11,772 nt of DNA from the NCBI GenBank assembly GCA_964429195.1, contig CAYSBC010000053.1:1-11772 (forward strand), given 5' to 3'. A program made the translations under genes and the position numbers. Source of the DNA: JBBAFM01 sp041655415. GTDB lineage: Bacteria; Bacillota; Clostridia; Peptostreptococcales; JAAYPU01. The notes beneath the pieces are model-generated. The model did no database searches and was not told the DNA's origin. It was given only the letters and a program-made list of their open reading frames with translations. Position 1 is the stretch's first letter; the number at the start of each line of letters is the position of its first letter. This document shows, in pieces, positions 1 to 7,585 of this stretch.

Positions 1-32
1 AAAAAAAGTACTGGTCTTTTCAACCAGTACTT
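1..32 (-). terminator. Intrinsic terminator of the ABC importer operon
   Basis: A perfect 10-bp inverted repeat pairs 6-15 with 23-32 around a 7-nt loop. Read on the minus strand it is followed by seven T residues (A-run at 1-7). It lies about 40 nt past the stop codon of the ATPase gene, so it closes the three-gene importer operon. Confidence 0.9.
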
Positions 33-73
33 ACAAATTTCGTTTCTATAATTTAATTAAACTTAAAGAACTT

Positions 74-835
74 TTATAATATTTTATTAAAAAATGATTT
101 AGTTCTTTCTTCTTTAGGATTCAAGATGACTTCTTGAGCAGTACCTTCTTCACAAATGACACCTGCATCCATAAAAATAACCCTATCCGATACTTCCCTT
201 GCAAACCCTACTTCATGGGTTACAACTATCATCGTCATCCCGGCTGCAGCAAGTTTTTTCATAACCTCCAGTACTTCTCCAACCAGTTCAGGATCGAGGG
301 CCGACGTAGGCTCGTCAAATAACATTATTTTAGGTTCCATAGCAAGAGCTCTTGCTATAGCCACACGTTGTTTTTGACCTCCTGACAATCTTGAAGGGTA
401 TTCATCTGCTTTATCTTCAAGTCCTACCATTTTTAATAATTCAACAGCTTTACTTTTAGCCTCTTCATGAGAAACCTTTTTAACCAGAATAGGCGCTTTC
501 ATCACATTTTCGATGGCTGTTAAATGGGGGAATAAATTAAATCCTTGAAAAACCATCCCCAGTTCGATACATAAAGCCTGAATACGTTCAGGTGGGATAT
601 CAACTAGATCCTTATCATCTTTTCTTTTATCGATAAGATTATTTTCAATATAAACTTCTCCGGATGTAATTCTTTCCAAATGGTTCAAACATCGAAGCAT
701 AGTACTTTTACCGGAACCACTGGCTCCTAACACACAAACAACTTCCCCGGGTTTTACTGAAAGGTTAATTCCTTTTAATACCTCTAAATCACCAAAGGAT
801 TTATAAACGTCGACCAAACGAACCATATCATTCAT
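74..835 (-). CDS. Polar amino-acid ABC transporter, ATP-binding protein (GlnQ/HisP type)
   Basis: This is the cytoplasmic ATPase that powers the importer encoded by the two genes just upstream. All signatures of a GlnQ-type ATPase are visible (numbering from the chosen start): Walker A GASGSGKST at about 37-45, the Q-loop VFQG near 95-98, signature LSGGQ at about 150-154, Walker B MLFDEP at about 171-176, and a VTHE H-loop further on. At 253 residues it has the usual length. The frame is open upstream to a TTG at 871. The ATG at 835 is preferred because AAGGTGG lies 6 nt upstream and the family normally begins at about this point. The start overlaps the last 8 bases of the permease gene, so translation is probably coupled. 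The substrate cannot be decided; glutamine, arginine, histidine or cystine importers all look like this. Confidence 0.93.
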   Translation of the reverse strand: MNDMVRLVDVYKSFGDLEVLKGINLSVKPGEVVCVLGASGSGKSTMLRCLNHLERITSGEVYIENNLIDKRKDDKDLVDIPPERIQALCIELGMVFQGFNLFPHLTAIENVMKAPILVKKVSHEEAKSKAVELLKMVGLEDKADEYPSRLSGGQKQRVAIARALAMEPKIMLFDEPTSALDPELVGEVLEVMKKLAAAGMTMIVVTHEVGFAREVSDRVIFMDAGVICEEGTAQEVILNPKEERTKSFFNKIL

Positions 836-1487
836 AGATGCCCACCTTCTTTTCTGTTTTATCAAATGCAATTTGAATGACGGAGGTCAGCACTAAATAT
901 ACTGCTGCGGCGTAAATATAATAAACCCACTTTCCCGTTGAGCTGCTCATTGTTTTTGTTGTTCGCAACAAGTCAAATATAGCTACTGTCGAAGCTAATG
1001 ATGTGTCTTTTATCAGAGTAATGATCTCATTCCCCACAGAAGGAATTAACCTTTTAATGGATTGTGGAATAATGATGTGAAACATGGCCTGATTATAAGT
1101 CATGCCCAAAGCCTTCGAGGCTTCCATTTGACCTTTATCGATGGATTCTATACCCGCTCTGAAAAACTCAGCCAAGTAAGCACTTGAATTAAGAGAAAAC
1201 GCAATAAAACAGCTCATATAAGCATTGATAGGCATTTTATTTCCCGTAATGTCTAATGCAATTAAAGGTATTGCAAAGTGAATAATAAATAGCTGTAATA
1301 ATAGTGGTGTTCCTCTAAAAAACCATACATATAACCAGCTTAGCTTTTGTAATATTTTATTCCCGGATATTCTTCCTAAAGCCAAAATCATTCCAAATAT
1401 AATCCCGATAGGTATCGCCACTGCAGTTATGAGGATTGTATTACCGGTACCTCTTAATAAGGCAAATATTTGTGCTTCTGATAACAA
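828..1487 (-). CDS. Polar amino-acid ABC transporter, permease (HisM/GlnP type)
   Basis: A 219-residue integral membrane permease of the His/Glu/Gln/Arg family that forms the pore of the importer. It has several hydrophobic segments (about 18-38, 52-75, 88-108, 188-207), the FRGTP motif at about 58-62 typical of this family, and the EAA loop near 122-142 (EASKALG start, IIIPQ end) that docks onto the ATPase. The start codon is TTG. AGGAGG sits 7 nt upstream, and the following residues (LSEAQIFALLRGT) match where such permeases begin. It lies 24 nt downstream of the binding-protein gene and overlaps the ATPase gene by 8 nt, so the three genes form one operon. A single permease gene implies a homodimeric pore. 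Substrate is unknown. Confidence 0.93.
   Translation of the reverse strand: MLSEAQIFALLRGTGNTILITAVAIPIGIIFGMILALGRISGNKILQKLSWLYVWFFRGTPLLLQLFIIHFAIPLIALDITGNKMPINAYMSCFIAFSLNSSAYLAEFFRAGIESIDKGQMEASKALGMTYNQAMFHIIIPQSIKRLIPSVGNEIITLIKDTSLASTVAIFDLLRTTKTMSSSTGKWVYYIYAAAVYLVLTSVIQIAFDKTEKKVGIYE
842..848 (-). promoter_or_regulatory. Ribosome binding site fixing the ATPase start
   Basis: AAGGTGG on the minus strand, 6 nt before the ATG at 835. It lies inside the 3' end of the permease gene. It argues for the internal ATG over the TTG at 871. Confidence 0.75.
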
Positions 1488-1494
1488 AAGTATT

Positions 1495-1500
1495 CCTCCT
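1495..1500 (-). promoter_or_regulatory. Ribosome binding site for the TTG-started permease
   Basis: A perfect AGGAGG on the minus strand, 7 nt before the TTG at 1487. It is the main reason for accepting a TTG start. Confidence 0.8.
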
Positions 1501-1511
1501 ATTTATGCAAA

Positions 1512-2324
1512 CTACTCAATAACTTGCAGGTCTTCATCTATATTTGTGGCTAAATCATCTAAGAACCATTTCATGGAAAGAGCAGTCATCGTTCCATCTT
1601 CTTGCATTTCTTTTATGGCAGTATTAACTTTTTCCTGAAGCTCGGTATTTCCTTTTGCCATAGTAACGCCGATAGGTTCATTGGATAGTACTTCCGATGT
1701 TATAGCAAAAGATTCTACATCTGTTTGAATATAGTATCCTCCAACGCTATTATCAACTAGTATGTAATCAATTGAGCCACCTTTTAATGCAGCAAAGGCA
1801 TCCATAATCGTATCGTATTTATAAAGATTGAGTTTTGCTCCATCTGCGATGAACTTTTGAGCGGCTATATCCGATGTTGTCTCTATTTGCACACCGACTT
1901 TCTTGCCACTTAATTGTTCAATTGTAGAAGCCGGTTCAGTGTCTGTTGGTGAAACGATAACAATTCCATTGGCTAAATAAGGTTTTGACATAGCAAAACT
2001 TTCCATTCTGTCAGGAGTAAGGCTTGTACACGAAATAATAGCATCATATTGACCTGTGTTGACGCCATTGAAAATGCCATCCCAAGCTGTCGGTATCCAT
2101 TCTATTTCCATCCCTAGTCTTTCTGCTAAAGCATAACCAAAATCAATATCAAATCCAATAAGATCGTTTGTTTTCTCATCGTGAAATTCAAATGGTGGGT
2201 AAGCATCATCTGTTCCAACTTTTAGTATTTTTGCTTCATCTTGCGGTTCTTCATTGGTGCAACCAACTACAACTACGCTAAAAACCATTACAAATACTAA
2301 TAAAAAGACTAATTTTTTCTTCAT
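1512..2324 (-). CDS. Amino-acid ABC transporter substrate-binding lipoprotein (SBP family 3)
   Basis: This is the extracellular solute receptor of the importer, 270 residues long. It begins with a lipoprotein signal peptide: MKKK, a hydrophobic core at 5-20, and a VVGC lipobox that makes Cys22 the lipid-anchored N-terminus. The mature part is a family 3 solute-binding protein: VGTDDAYPPFEF at about 36-47, GFDIDFGYALAERLG at about 57-71, DAIISCTSLTPDR at about 94-106, and SKPYLANGIVIV after it. By family knowledge Arg106 would bind the ligand carboxylate, and Asp191 in LVDNS the amino group. The ATG has GAGGTG upstream. It is the first gene of the operon and sits behind a long leader. The binding pocket is not diagnostic enough to name the amino acid. 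Confidence 0.95.
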   Translation of the reverse strand: MKKKLVFLLVFVMVFSVVVVGCTNEEPQDEAKILKVGTDDAYPPFEFHDEKTNDLIGFDIDFGYALAERLGMEIEWIPTAWDGIFNGVNTGQYDAIISCTSLTPDRMESFAMSKPYLANGIVIVSPTDTEPASTIEQLSGKKVGVQIETTSDIAAQKFIADGAKLNLYKYDTIMDAFAALKGGSIDYILVDNSVGGYYIQTDVESFAITSEVLSNEPIGVTMAKGNTELQEKVNTAIKEMQEDGTMTALSMKWFLDDLATNIDEDLQVIE

Positions 2325-2491
2325 AACATTATCACCTCATATCTTAAGTTTAAAGTATGAAGATTTCTTAAAAACAACAAAAAATATCGAACTTTTGACT
2401 TTTGCTATAGCTTAAGCTCGAAGTTCTAAAAATACTCATGTTGCTATGTGGAAATCTTCAGTTACGTACGATAATTCTTGCCTTAAAGTAC
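2325..2491 (-). promoter_or_regulatory. Structured 5' leader of the ABC importer operon
   Basis: About 165 nt separate the predicted transcription start from the first gene of the importer operon. The stretch holds nested inverted repeats: a perfect 10-bp pair (2358-2367 with 2451-2460), a 5-bp pair (2375-2379 with 2439-2443) and a 6-bp pair (2389-2394 with 2421-2426). Near the centre is a perfect 10-bp palindrome, AGCTTAAGCT (2409-2418). In RNA the three pairs would stack as one long interrupted hairpin. I do not recognise a T-box, SAM, lysine or glycine riboswitch consensus, and there is no clear terminator hairpin before the gene. It may be an RNA control element, a repressor site, or only an mRNA-stabilising structure. 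Confidence 0.45.
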
Positions 2492-2497
2492 AAATTT

Positions 2498-2526
2498 AGA
2501 ATAGCATGTCTCATTTTCAATGTCAA
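2498..2526 (-). promoter_or_regulatory. Sigma-A promoter of the ABC importer operon
   Basis: On the minus strand a perfect TTGACA -35 (2521-2526) is followed by a 17-nt spacer and TATTCT (2498-2503). The -10 is preceded by TGC, giving an extended -10. It begins just past the helicase terminator, so the operon has its own promoter. Confidence 0.75.
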
Positions 2527-2536
2527 GTTGCAGGAG

Positions 2537-2582
2537 AAAAAGCCTTATCTTGGCTATTTTTAGGAAAAAGGTCAGAACCTTT
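2537..2582 (-). terminator. Terminator of the SNF2 helicase gene, two short hairpins
   Basis: The first hairpin pairs 2567-2572 with 2577-2582 around a 4-nt loop and is followed by a T-run on the minus strand. Its 5' arm contains two bases of the helicase TAA stop. A second hairpin (2541-2544 with 2552-2555, GC-rich but only 4 bp) is followed by TTTTTC. Each is short; together they are a plausible tandem terminator. Confidence 0.6.
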
Positions 2583-5500
2583 ATTTTAGCGTTAAAAGTT
2601 CTTTAATATCTTCCATGCTCATTTTGTCAATCATTGTTTCCCCAGGCTTTATGACTGCGTCAATCATGTTTTTTTTCTTCATCTGAAGGTTATATATCTT
2701 CTCTTCAATAGTCCCATAAGTAATGAGTTTATAGACTTGGACCTTGTTTTCCTGGCCTATTCGATAAGCTCTATCTGTAGCTTGATCCTCAACTGCAGGA
2801 TTCCACCAAGGATCAAAATGTATAACAGTATCGGCTCCTGTAAGATTAAGGCCTGTCCCTCCTGCTTTGAGGGAAATCAATAACACAGAATCTTTTCCTT
2901 CGTTAAATTCTGTCACTACTTTTTTCCTATCGAGAATTTTTGTTGAACCATCCAAATAGGAATAGGGTATATTCTCCTTTTCAAATTCTTTTTTTATGAT
3001 AGCTAACATGGAGGTATATTGTGAAAACAGTAAAATCCGATGATTGGACGTCAAACATTCCTTTACCAATTCCATTAATATTTCTAGTTTTCCGCTCTCG
3101 CCTTTATAATTTTCGATAAACATACCGGGATGACAACAGATTTGTCTCAAACGCGTGAGAATAGATAAAATCTTTATTTGACTTCTCTCGAATCCTTTAT
3201 CATCAATCTCATTCATGATATCCTTTTTGGCTTTTGCCAAATAGGCTAAATATATCTTCTTTTGTTCTTTTGTCATGGGGCACAGCATCTTGCTCTCAGT
3301 TTTATCGGGAAGCTCCATCAGAACATCCTTTTTCAATCTTCGAATAATAAAAGGGCTGATTTGCTGAATAAGAGATTGCATTGCTTTTTTATCTTGATTG
3401 TTCACAATAGGTTTCTCGTACTTTTCAACAAACTTTTTATGAGACAACAAGAAACCCGGCATAATAAAATCAAATATAGACCAAAGTTCTGAAAGATTAT
3501 TTTCTATCGGCGTTCCCGTTAATGCAAAATATCCTCCGGCCTTTATTTTTTTGACAGCTCTCGATGTTAATGAATTAAGATTTTTTATATTTTGGGCTTC
3601 ATCAAGTATACAATAGGCAAAGTCAATGAGCTTATAGGCATCTATATCTTTTCGAATTAAAGGATAAGATGTAAGAACAATCGTGCTGTCGCTAATGTTT
3701 TTGAGATTTTCATCCCTTTCTGTTTTTTTGCCAATAATGATGCTCACCTTCATGTTTGGAGCAAATTTATGAATTTCGTCCTGCCAATTATAGATTAAAG
3801 AGGTTGGTACAATGATAAGCGATGGTTTTTGAACCTTTTCATAACGAGATTTTAAAAATACAATCATTTGAAGCGTCTTCCCCAGTCCCATATCATCGGC
3901 TAATATGCCGCCTAATTTATAGTTGTCTAAGGCTCGAAGCCACTCATAACCTCTTTTTTGATAAGGTCTTAGGATGCCTTCATAGCCTATAGGCAAGCTA
4001 TAATCTAAGTCCTCCGGCTCCATAATATTTTGAATCATATGCTTGAATTCCAGGTTGCGCTTAATACTTAAACCTTCCCCTTTAATTTTTTCATTGATGT
4101 AAAAAGCCCTGTACTTAGGGAGCACAGCTACATTGTCAACAAAATCATTTTTCCCTATATCTAATTCTTTCATCATTTCAGCGATATCGTTTAATCCTTT
4201 ATCATCTAAAGATAAAAAGGAACCATTTTTCAGTCGATGATATTTCTTCTTATGATGAAGAGAATCTAATACTTCTCGGATTTCATTTTTGTCAATACCG
4301 TCTACTTCAAAAGTAAATTCCAATAAATCTTCTTGGGTTATTCTTATACTTGTAGAATAAGTTACTTTAACTTGGTTGATCATCCGTTTAAAATCTTCTG
4401 AATAATAAATCTGTGCAATCTTATGTAAATCTGAAAATTTATTATAAATAAACTCATAGAGTCTTTGGTCATCTGTTAGTACGGCCTTTTCCTCAATAAC
4501 ATTAAAATCTGGCTCCTCAAAGAGCTTCAAAACCTCTGCCTCATTCTTTGCATCTCTGACAATTAATTGTTCTGATAAAACCTGCCTATTTTTTCTTAAA
4601 GGATAAATCTTCTCATTACTATAGCTAAATACAATATCCGCACTGATGCCCTCTTTGTATTTGTCAAAATAGACTTCAACAATAAGGGGCTCTTCAATAA
4701 ATGTTTCGCTTAAGCTTTCCTCGATATGGACATGTGCTATTTTCTTAATTTGCGGTAATACTTCTGAAACAAGCCGTTCTCCATGCCTTTTTTCAAAGTC
4801 TAATGCATTTCCATCATGAGTAATCTTTGTAATGAGCCCAAGACCTTCTTTGAATTCTTGAGGTATCTGATAAATAGAACCGTTGCAATAAACATATTCT
4901 CCATCTTTAGTCATATATTTGAACTCTATATTCTGCATATTTAAGGAGTAGAAATCATCCTTAACAAATAAATTGAATTCAAGGGGCAACTTATCTCTTA
5001 TGATATCCTTGTTTTTTATTTCTTTTCCACCCAAGCAGATTGATAAATCCCCGTCTTTAAACATATTCATGATACGCTTAAAGTGGCTATCTGTTAAAAA
5101 AATATTTTTACCGGACATAATAGATTTAGCATTAGAGCCATAGTAAGAAATTCTTTCATCTATTTCATAACACTCTTTTAAGAAAGCCATCAGCTTTGAA
5201 TTTCTCTCATTAAAAAAATGGATAGCTTTATCAAAGGTAAGGTTTTTACCAAAAGTATAGCTATGACCAGCATCAGTAGCCTCAAAAAAATCTCTGAAAT
5301 TCCTGAAAATATAAAATTTTCCCCCGATTCCAATCTTTAAATTCATGATGAATTCAAATTTTTTGTTATAAATATCGTAGTCACCCTGTATAAAAATTTC
5401 AAGTTCAACCTCAGTTTGTTCATTTGTATTTTTGTCATCAAGAGTATCGAAGAATTCAAAAAACTTACCTATTCGGGCATTATTTCTGATTTTACCTAGT

Positions 5501-5832
5501 CTATCTAATTGACTGTCGTTATGGCAAACATTATTTTTCAAACTCAATAAAAAGGCTACAAGATGTTTGCAGTCCCCTCCAAAAATAGTATGAGCAGGAC
5601 ATGTGCAATTAGCAAAAGTGATATTTCCCTGCTGATTGAAAGCAACCTTAGCTTCATATATTCTTGATCCTTGTACAGTTCCATAAAAAGCATTTTGTTC
5701 CCCGTTAAACTCAATTTTTAAAACTTTATTGTTCTTATAATATTCACGACCTTTGCGAAAAGAATCCGAATATTGTGCACGTCTTTTTATAATCTCATCA
5801 CTTATAATAAACATTAGCCTCATTTCCCCCAT
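2581..5832 (-). CDS. SWIM zinc-finger SNF2-family DNA-dependent ATPase (helicase)
   Basis: A bacterial Swi2/Snf2 ATPase, complete at up to 1083 residues. The N-terminus carries a SWIM zinc finger, CxCx9CxH (Cys76, Cys78, Cys88, His90), expected to bind DNA or protein. A long, weakly conserved middle region follows. The helicase core runs from about 615: Walker A ADDMGLGKT (Lys652), the DEAQ box at 744-747, LTGTPIENN at about 771-779, then the C-terminal lobe with YLDGST near 959-964, SLKAGGTGLNLT near 987-998 and the DRAYRIGQ motif VI at about 1020-1027. No core motif is missing. By family it translocates on double-stranded DNA; the bacterial cellular role is not settled (transcription recycling and repair have been proposed for relatives). 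It is apparently monocistronic. The start is uncertain: in-frame ATGs occur at 5832, 5823 and 5814. None has an ideal Shine-Dalgarno site; GGGGG lies 11 nt before the third. Confidence 0.95.
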   Translation of the reverse strand: MGEMRLMFIISDEIIKRRAQYSDSFRKGREYYKNNKVLKIEFNGEQNAFYGTVQGSRIYEAKVAFNQQGNITFANCTCPAHTIFGGDCKHLVAFLLSLKNNVCHNDSQLDRLGKIRNNARIGKFFEFFDTLDDKNTNEQTEVELEIFIQGDYDIYNKKFEFIMNLKIGIGGKFYIFRNFRDFFEATDAGHSYTFGKNLTFDKAIHFFNERNSKLMAFLKECYEIDERISYYGSNAKSIMSGKNIFLTDSHFKRIMNMFKDGDLSICLGGKEIKNKDIIRDKLPLEFNLFVKDDFYSLNMQNIEFKYMTKDGEYVYCNGSIYQIPQEFKEGLGLITKITHDGNALDFEKRHGERLVSEVLPQIKKIAHVHIEESLSETFIEEPLIVEVYFDKYKEGISADIVFSYSNEKIYPLRKNRQVLSEQLIVRDAKNEAEVLKLFEEPDFNVIEEKAVLTDDQRLYEFIYNKFSDLHKIAQIYYSEDFKRMINQVKVTYSTSIRITQEDLLEFTFEVDGIDKNEIREVLDSLHHKKKYHRLKNGSFLSLDDKGLNDIAEMMKELDIGKNDFVDNVAVLPKYRAFYINEKIKGEGLSIKRNLEFKHMIQNIMEPEDLDYSLPIGYEGILRPYQKRGYEWLRALDNYKLGGILADDMGLGKTLQMIVFLKSRYEKVQKPSLIIVPTSLIYNWQDEIHKFAPNMKVSIIIGKKTERDENLKNISDSTIVLTSYPLIRKDIDAYKLIDFAYCILDEAQNIKNLNSLTSRAVKKIKAGGYFALTGTPIENNLSELWSIFDFIMPGFLLSHKKFVEKYEKPIVNNQDKKAMQSLIQQISPFIIRRLKKDVLMELPDKTESKMLCPMTKEQKKIYLAYLAKAKKDIMNEIDDKGFERSQIKILSILTRLRQICCHPGMFIENYKGESGKLEILMELVKECLTSNHRILLFSQYTSMLAIIKKEFEKENIPYSYLDGSTKILDRKKVVTEFNEGKDSVLLISLKAGGTGLNLTGADTVIHFDPWWNPAVEDQATDRAYRIGQENKVQVYKLITYGTIEEKIYNLQMKKKNMIDAVIKPGETMIDKMSMEDIKELLTLK

Positions 5833-5850
5833 GTGTACAAAAATTCTTTA

Positions 5851-5880
5851 TGCATAGCATAACATATTCTTATTCTACAA
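5851..5880 (-). promoter_or_regulatory. Possible promoter of the helicase gene
   Basis: On the minus strand TTGTAG (5875-5880), an 18-nt spacer and TATGCA (5851-5856) preceded by TGC form a weak extended -10 promoter about 20 nt before the first possible start. No better candidate was seen in the 189-nt divergent gap. Confidence 0.35.
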
Positions 5881-5970
5881 ATGAATTTTCATCCTTTAAA
5901 TTTTTGATAAATTTATTTCAAAGACCTTTAGCTCTTGGAAAATACGAGATGCAATGGAAATAGTATAAAA

Positions 5971-5999
5971 TTGAAATTCTTGTGAATCCTAATATATAT
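5971..5999 (+). promoter_or_regulatory. Possible promoter of the YvlD-like gene
   Basis: TTGAAA (5971-5976) is followed 16-17 nt later by an AT-only TATATAT stretch (5993-5999). The -10 is approximate and the region is AT-rich, so this is tentative. The start point would fall just before the ribosome binding site. Confidence 0.35.
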
Positions 6000-6021
6000 C
6001 ACATATAGGAAAGGAGTTTAT

Positions 6022-6390
6022 ATGGATAATCATAATAGCAATGAAAAAAGAGATACTTTTCATATTGGCCATTTTATAATTCGAGTGGTAGTCAGCGCCA
6101 TTATCTTGGGTGTAACTGCAATGCTTGTACCAGGCTTTTCTATTTCAGGTATATGGACTTTAATTATAGCAGCTGTTGTTTTATCTCTTCTTGATTGGGC
6201 TGCAACAAAAATTACGGGTATCAATGCAACCCCTTTTGGTCGAGGTGTAAAAGGATTCGTATTAGCCAGTATTATTATCTACGTGACAAAATTTTTTGTT
6301 GAAGGATATAATATAACAGTTATAAGTGCCATTATCGCAGCTATCATTTACGGTATTATTGATGCTTTTTTACCCGGCAAAAGATTATGA
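6022..6390 (+). CDS. Phage holin family / YvlD-like four-helix membrane protein
   Basis: A 122-residue integral membrane protein with four hydrophobic helices at about 17-37, 43-60, 76-95 and 98-117, and a short charged N-terminus. Length and spacing match the superfamily IV 'phage holin' family (Bacillus YvlD type), including the LVPGF motif after helix 1 and the IIDAFLPG ending. Despite the name, most members are chromosomal and are not tied to phage lysis; no phage genes are nearby. Relatives in Bacillus are linked to envelope stress, but I see nothing here that shows that role. The ATG at 6022 has GGAAAGGAG 5 nt upstream, a strong site. It is transcribed alone, divergently from the helicase, and ends at the bidirectional terminator. 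Confidence 0.85.
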   Translation: MDNHNSNEKRDTFHIGHFIIRVVVSAIILGVTAMLVPGFSISGIWTLIIAAVVLSLLDWAATKITGINATPFGRGVKGFVLASIIIYVTKFFVEGYNITVISAIIAAIIYGIIDAFLPGKRL

Positions 6391-6426
6391 TTCACAATCT
6401 TGTCTTTATATTCTAAAAAAATGAAT

Positions 6427-6488
6427 AAAAAAGTAAGATTATTGAGGGCCAATCCGATAAAGACTCACCCTATAATCTTACTTTTTTT
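6427..6488. terminator. Bidirectional intrinsic terminator between convergent genes
   Basis: A perfect 16-bp stem (6427-6442 with 6472-6487) has an A-run at one end and a T-run at the other, so it can stop transcription from both sides. An inner AGGG/CCCT pairing (6445-6448 with 6468-6471) extends it after a 2-nt bulge. The minus-strand TAA stop of the SanA-like gene starts inside the T-run. Confidence 0.9.
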
Positions 6489-7161
6489 AATTATCATTCG
6501 TTAAGTTTCCATCACCACTTACAGGTATGGAATCCCCTAAATAAGTGGGTCTAGGTTGAATAAGCACAATCAAAAAATCTTTAACTCTTGCAATTTTTTC
6601 TCTCAATTCTCTATAATCCTGACCCTTATACTGCCTAAGATCTGAAGCCACACCATAGGCCTTGAGTCCAAGTTTGTCAGCGATATAAAGAGAACGGTAT
6701 AAATGATACCTTTGGGTAACAATGATAATTTTATTAACTTGAAAAACATCCCTTGCTCGATACATACTTTCATAAGTTGAAAAGCCTGCATGATCCATAA
6801 AAATATGTTCTGAAGCAATGCCTCTATCTATAGCAAACTGCTTCATGACATTGACTTCGTCGTATTCTTTTCTACCATGGTCTCCACTCATCAGCAACCT
6901 GTTTGAGGCTCCTTTATTATACAATTCAATACCTTGTAAAAGCCTATCCTCCAGCATCGGACTAGGTCTTCCGCCTTCCCAAACACCTGCCCCTAAAACC
7001 AAAATACAATCGGCGTCCAAGGAAAGAGCATCTTCTAAAGGAAGAATCTTGTCTTCGCTTATACCTTTGACATAAGCATTCACCCAAGCAAAAAGTAATA
7101 ATACAATTATGATGAAAGCAATCAATGAGATTATTGTTCTTTTGAATAATGATTTTTTCAT
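6487..7161 (-). CDS. SanA/YdcF-family (DUF218) membrane-anchored protein
   Basis: A 224-residue protein of the SanA/YdcF/ElyC (DUF218) family. An N-terminal basic patch and one transmembrane helix (about 9-30) anchor a domain that should lie outside the membrane. The domain starts with CILVLGAGVWEGGRPSPML (52-70), the glycine-rich opening strand of the family, followed by DRLLQGIELY, LLMSGDHG (89-96), STYESM near 128-133 and VTQRYHLYRS near 148-157. Members such as E. coli SanA affect envelope barrier function, including vancomycin exclusion at high temperature; the biochemical activity is not established. The ATG has AAAGGA 5 nt upstream, inside the end of the cupin gene. Only one base separates the cupin stop from this start, so the two are almost certainly translationally coupled. 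Confidence 0.88.
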   Translation of the reverse strand: MKKSLFKRTIISLIAFIIIVLLLFAWVNAYVKGISEDKILPLEDALSLDADCILVLGAGVWEGGRPSPMLEDRLLQGIELYNKGASNRLLMSGDHGRKEYDEVNVMKQFAIDRGIASEHIFMDHAGFSTYESMYRARDVFQVNKIIIVTQRYHLYRSLYIADKLGLKAYGVASDLRQYKGQDYRELREKIARVKDFLIVLIQPRPTYLGDSIPVSGDGNLTNDN

Positions 7162-7162
7162 A

Positions 7163-7489
7163 TCAGTCCTTTACAGGCGTAAAAGATTCAACAACAACAG
7201 TATCCCTCAGAGCTTCAGCAGAATGCTCCGTACCACTTACAATACTCCAGCTGTCTCCGGGAAAAAATTCATTTTTTTTACCATCTATAGTCATGATGAC
7301 GTGCCCGGATATTAAATATCCGGTTTGTTCCTGGTGATGTTTATGGGGTGGTAAAATCTTTCCTTCAGCTAACTTGATTTTAGTGAGCAAAGTAATTTTT
7401 CCACTAACTAATTCTTTTCTCTCAATGCCTTCGAATAGCTCTACCCAACCATTCTCAGAGGCTCTACCCACACTATAATTTTTCATCAT
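7163..7489 (-). CDS. Small single-domain cupin protein
   Basis: A single cupin fold of about 108 residues. Motif 1 reads PPHKHHQEQTGYLISG: two or three histidines, with Gln where the classic motif has Glu, as in the common HxHxxEQ subtype. Motif 2 is PGDSWSIVSGTEH, supplying the last histidine. These residues would bind one metal ion. Such proteins range from enzymes to ligand sensors, and the substrate is not evident. The frame can be opened at GTG 7495, but that codon overlaps the ribosome site AGAAGG; ATG 7489 (spacing 5) or the adjacent ATG 7486 (spacing 8) is more likely. It is the first gene of an operon with the SanA-like gene, which begins one base past its TGA stop. A link between the two functions is only inferred from this coupling. 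Confidence 0.85.
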   Translation of the reverse strand: MMKNYSVGRASENGWVELFEGIERKELVSGKITLLTKIKLAEGKILPPHKHHQEQTGYLISGHVIMTIDGKKNEFFPGDSWSIVSGTEHSAEALRDTVVVESFTPVKD

Positions 7490-7531
7490 TATCACCTTCT
7501 TATCTTATTTTATTTTCACAATCTCATTTCT

Positions 7532-7540
7532 ATTATAGCA
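7532..7540 (-). promoter_or_regulatory. Extended -10 promoter of the cupin-SanA operon
   Basis: A perfect extended -10, TGCTATAAT, on the minus strand (7532-7540), about 40 nt before the cupin start. No convincing -35 is present. The region where it would lie is occupied by the terminator of the upstream MetY gene. Confidence 0.65.
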
Positions 7541-7550
7541 CAAAACTTCA

Positions 7551-7585
7551 AAAATTAAGCAGCTACTGCAAAGAAGTAACTGCTT
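7551..7585 (-). terminator. Terminator of the ATC-hydrolase-like/metY operon
   Basis: An 11-bp stem (7557-7567 with 7575-7585, one G:U pair) with a 7-nt loop, followed on the minus strand by AATTTTTG. It lies about 65 nt beyond the MetY stop codon. The U-tract is short, so it may not be fully efficient. Confidence 0.7.

Noticed and set aside
2325..2491. T-box or known riboswitch in the importer leader.
   Set aside because: No AGGGTGG-type T-box sequence, no antiterminator/terminator pair before the gene, and no consensus core of SAM, lysine or glycine riboswitches was found.
3262..3492. Plus-strand ORF of 76 codons inside the helicase gene.
   Set aside because: It is the antisense shadow of a strongly conserved helicase region, with no ribosome site.
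5849..5860. Near-palindrome ATGCATAGCAT upstream of the helicase as an operator.
   Set aside because: It coincides with the candidate -10 and is short; AT-rich near-palindromes of this size are common by chance.
6022..6390. A prophage or lysis gene, suggested by the 'phage holin' family name.
   Set aside because: No endolysin, phage structural or integrase genes are nearby; the YvlD-type members are ordinary chromosomal membrane proteins.
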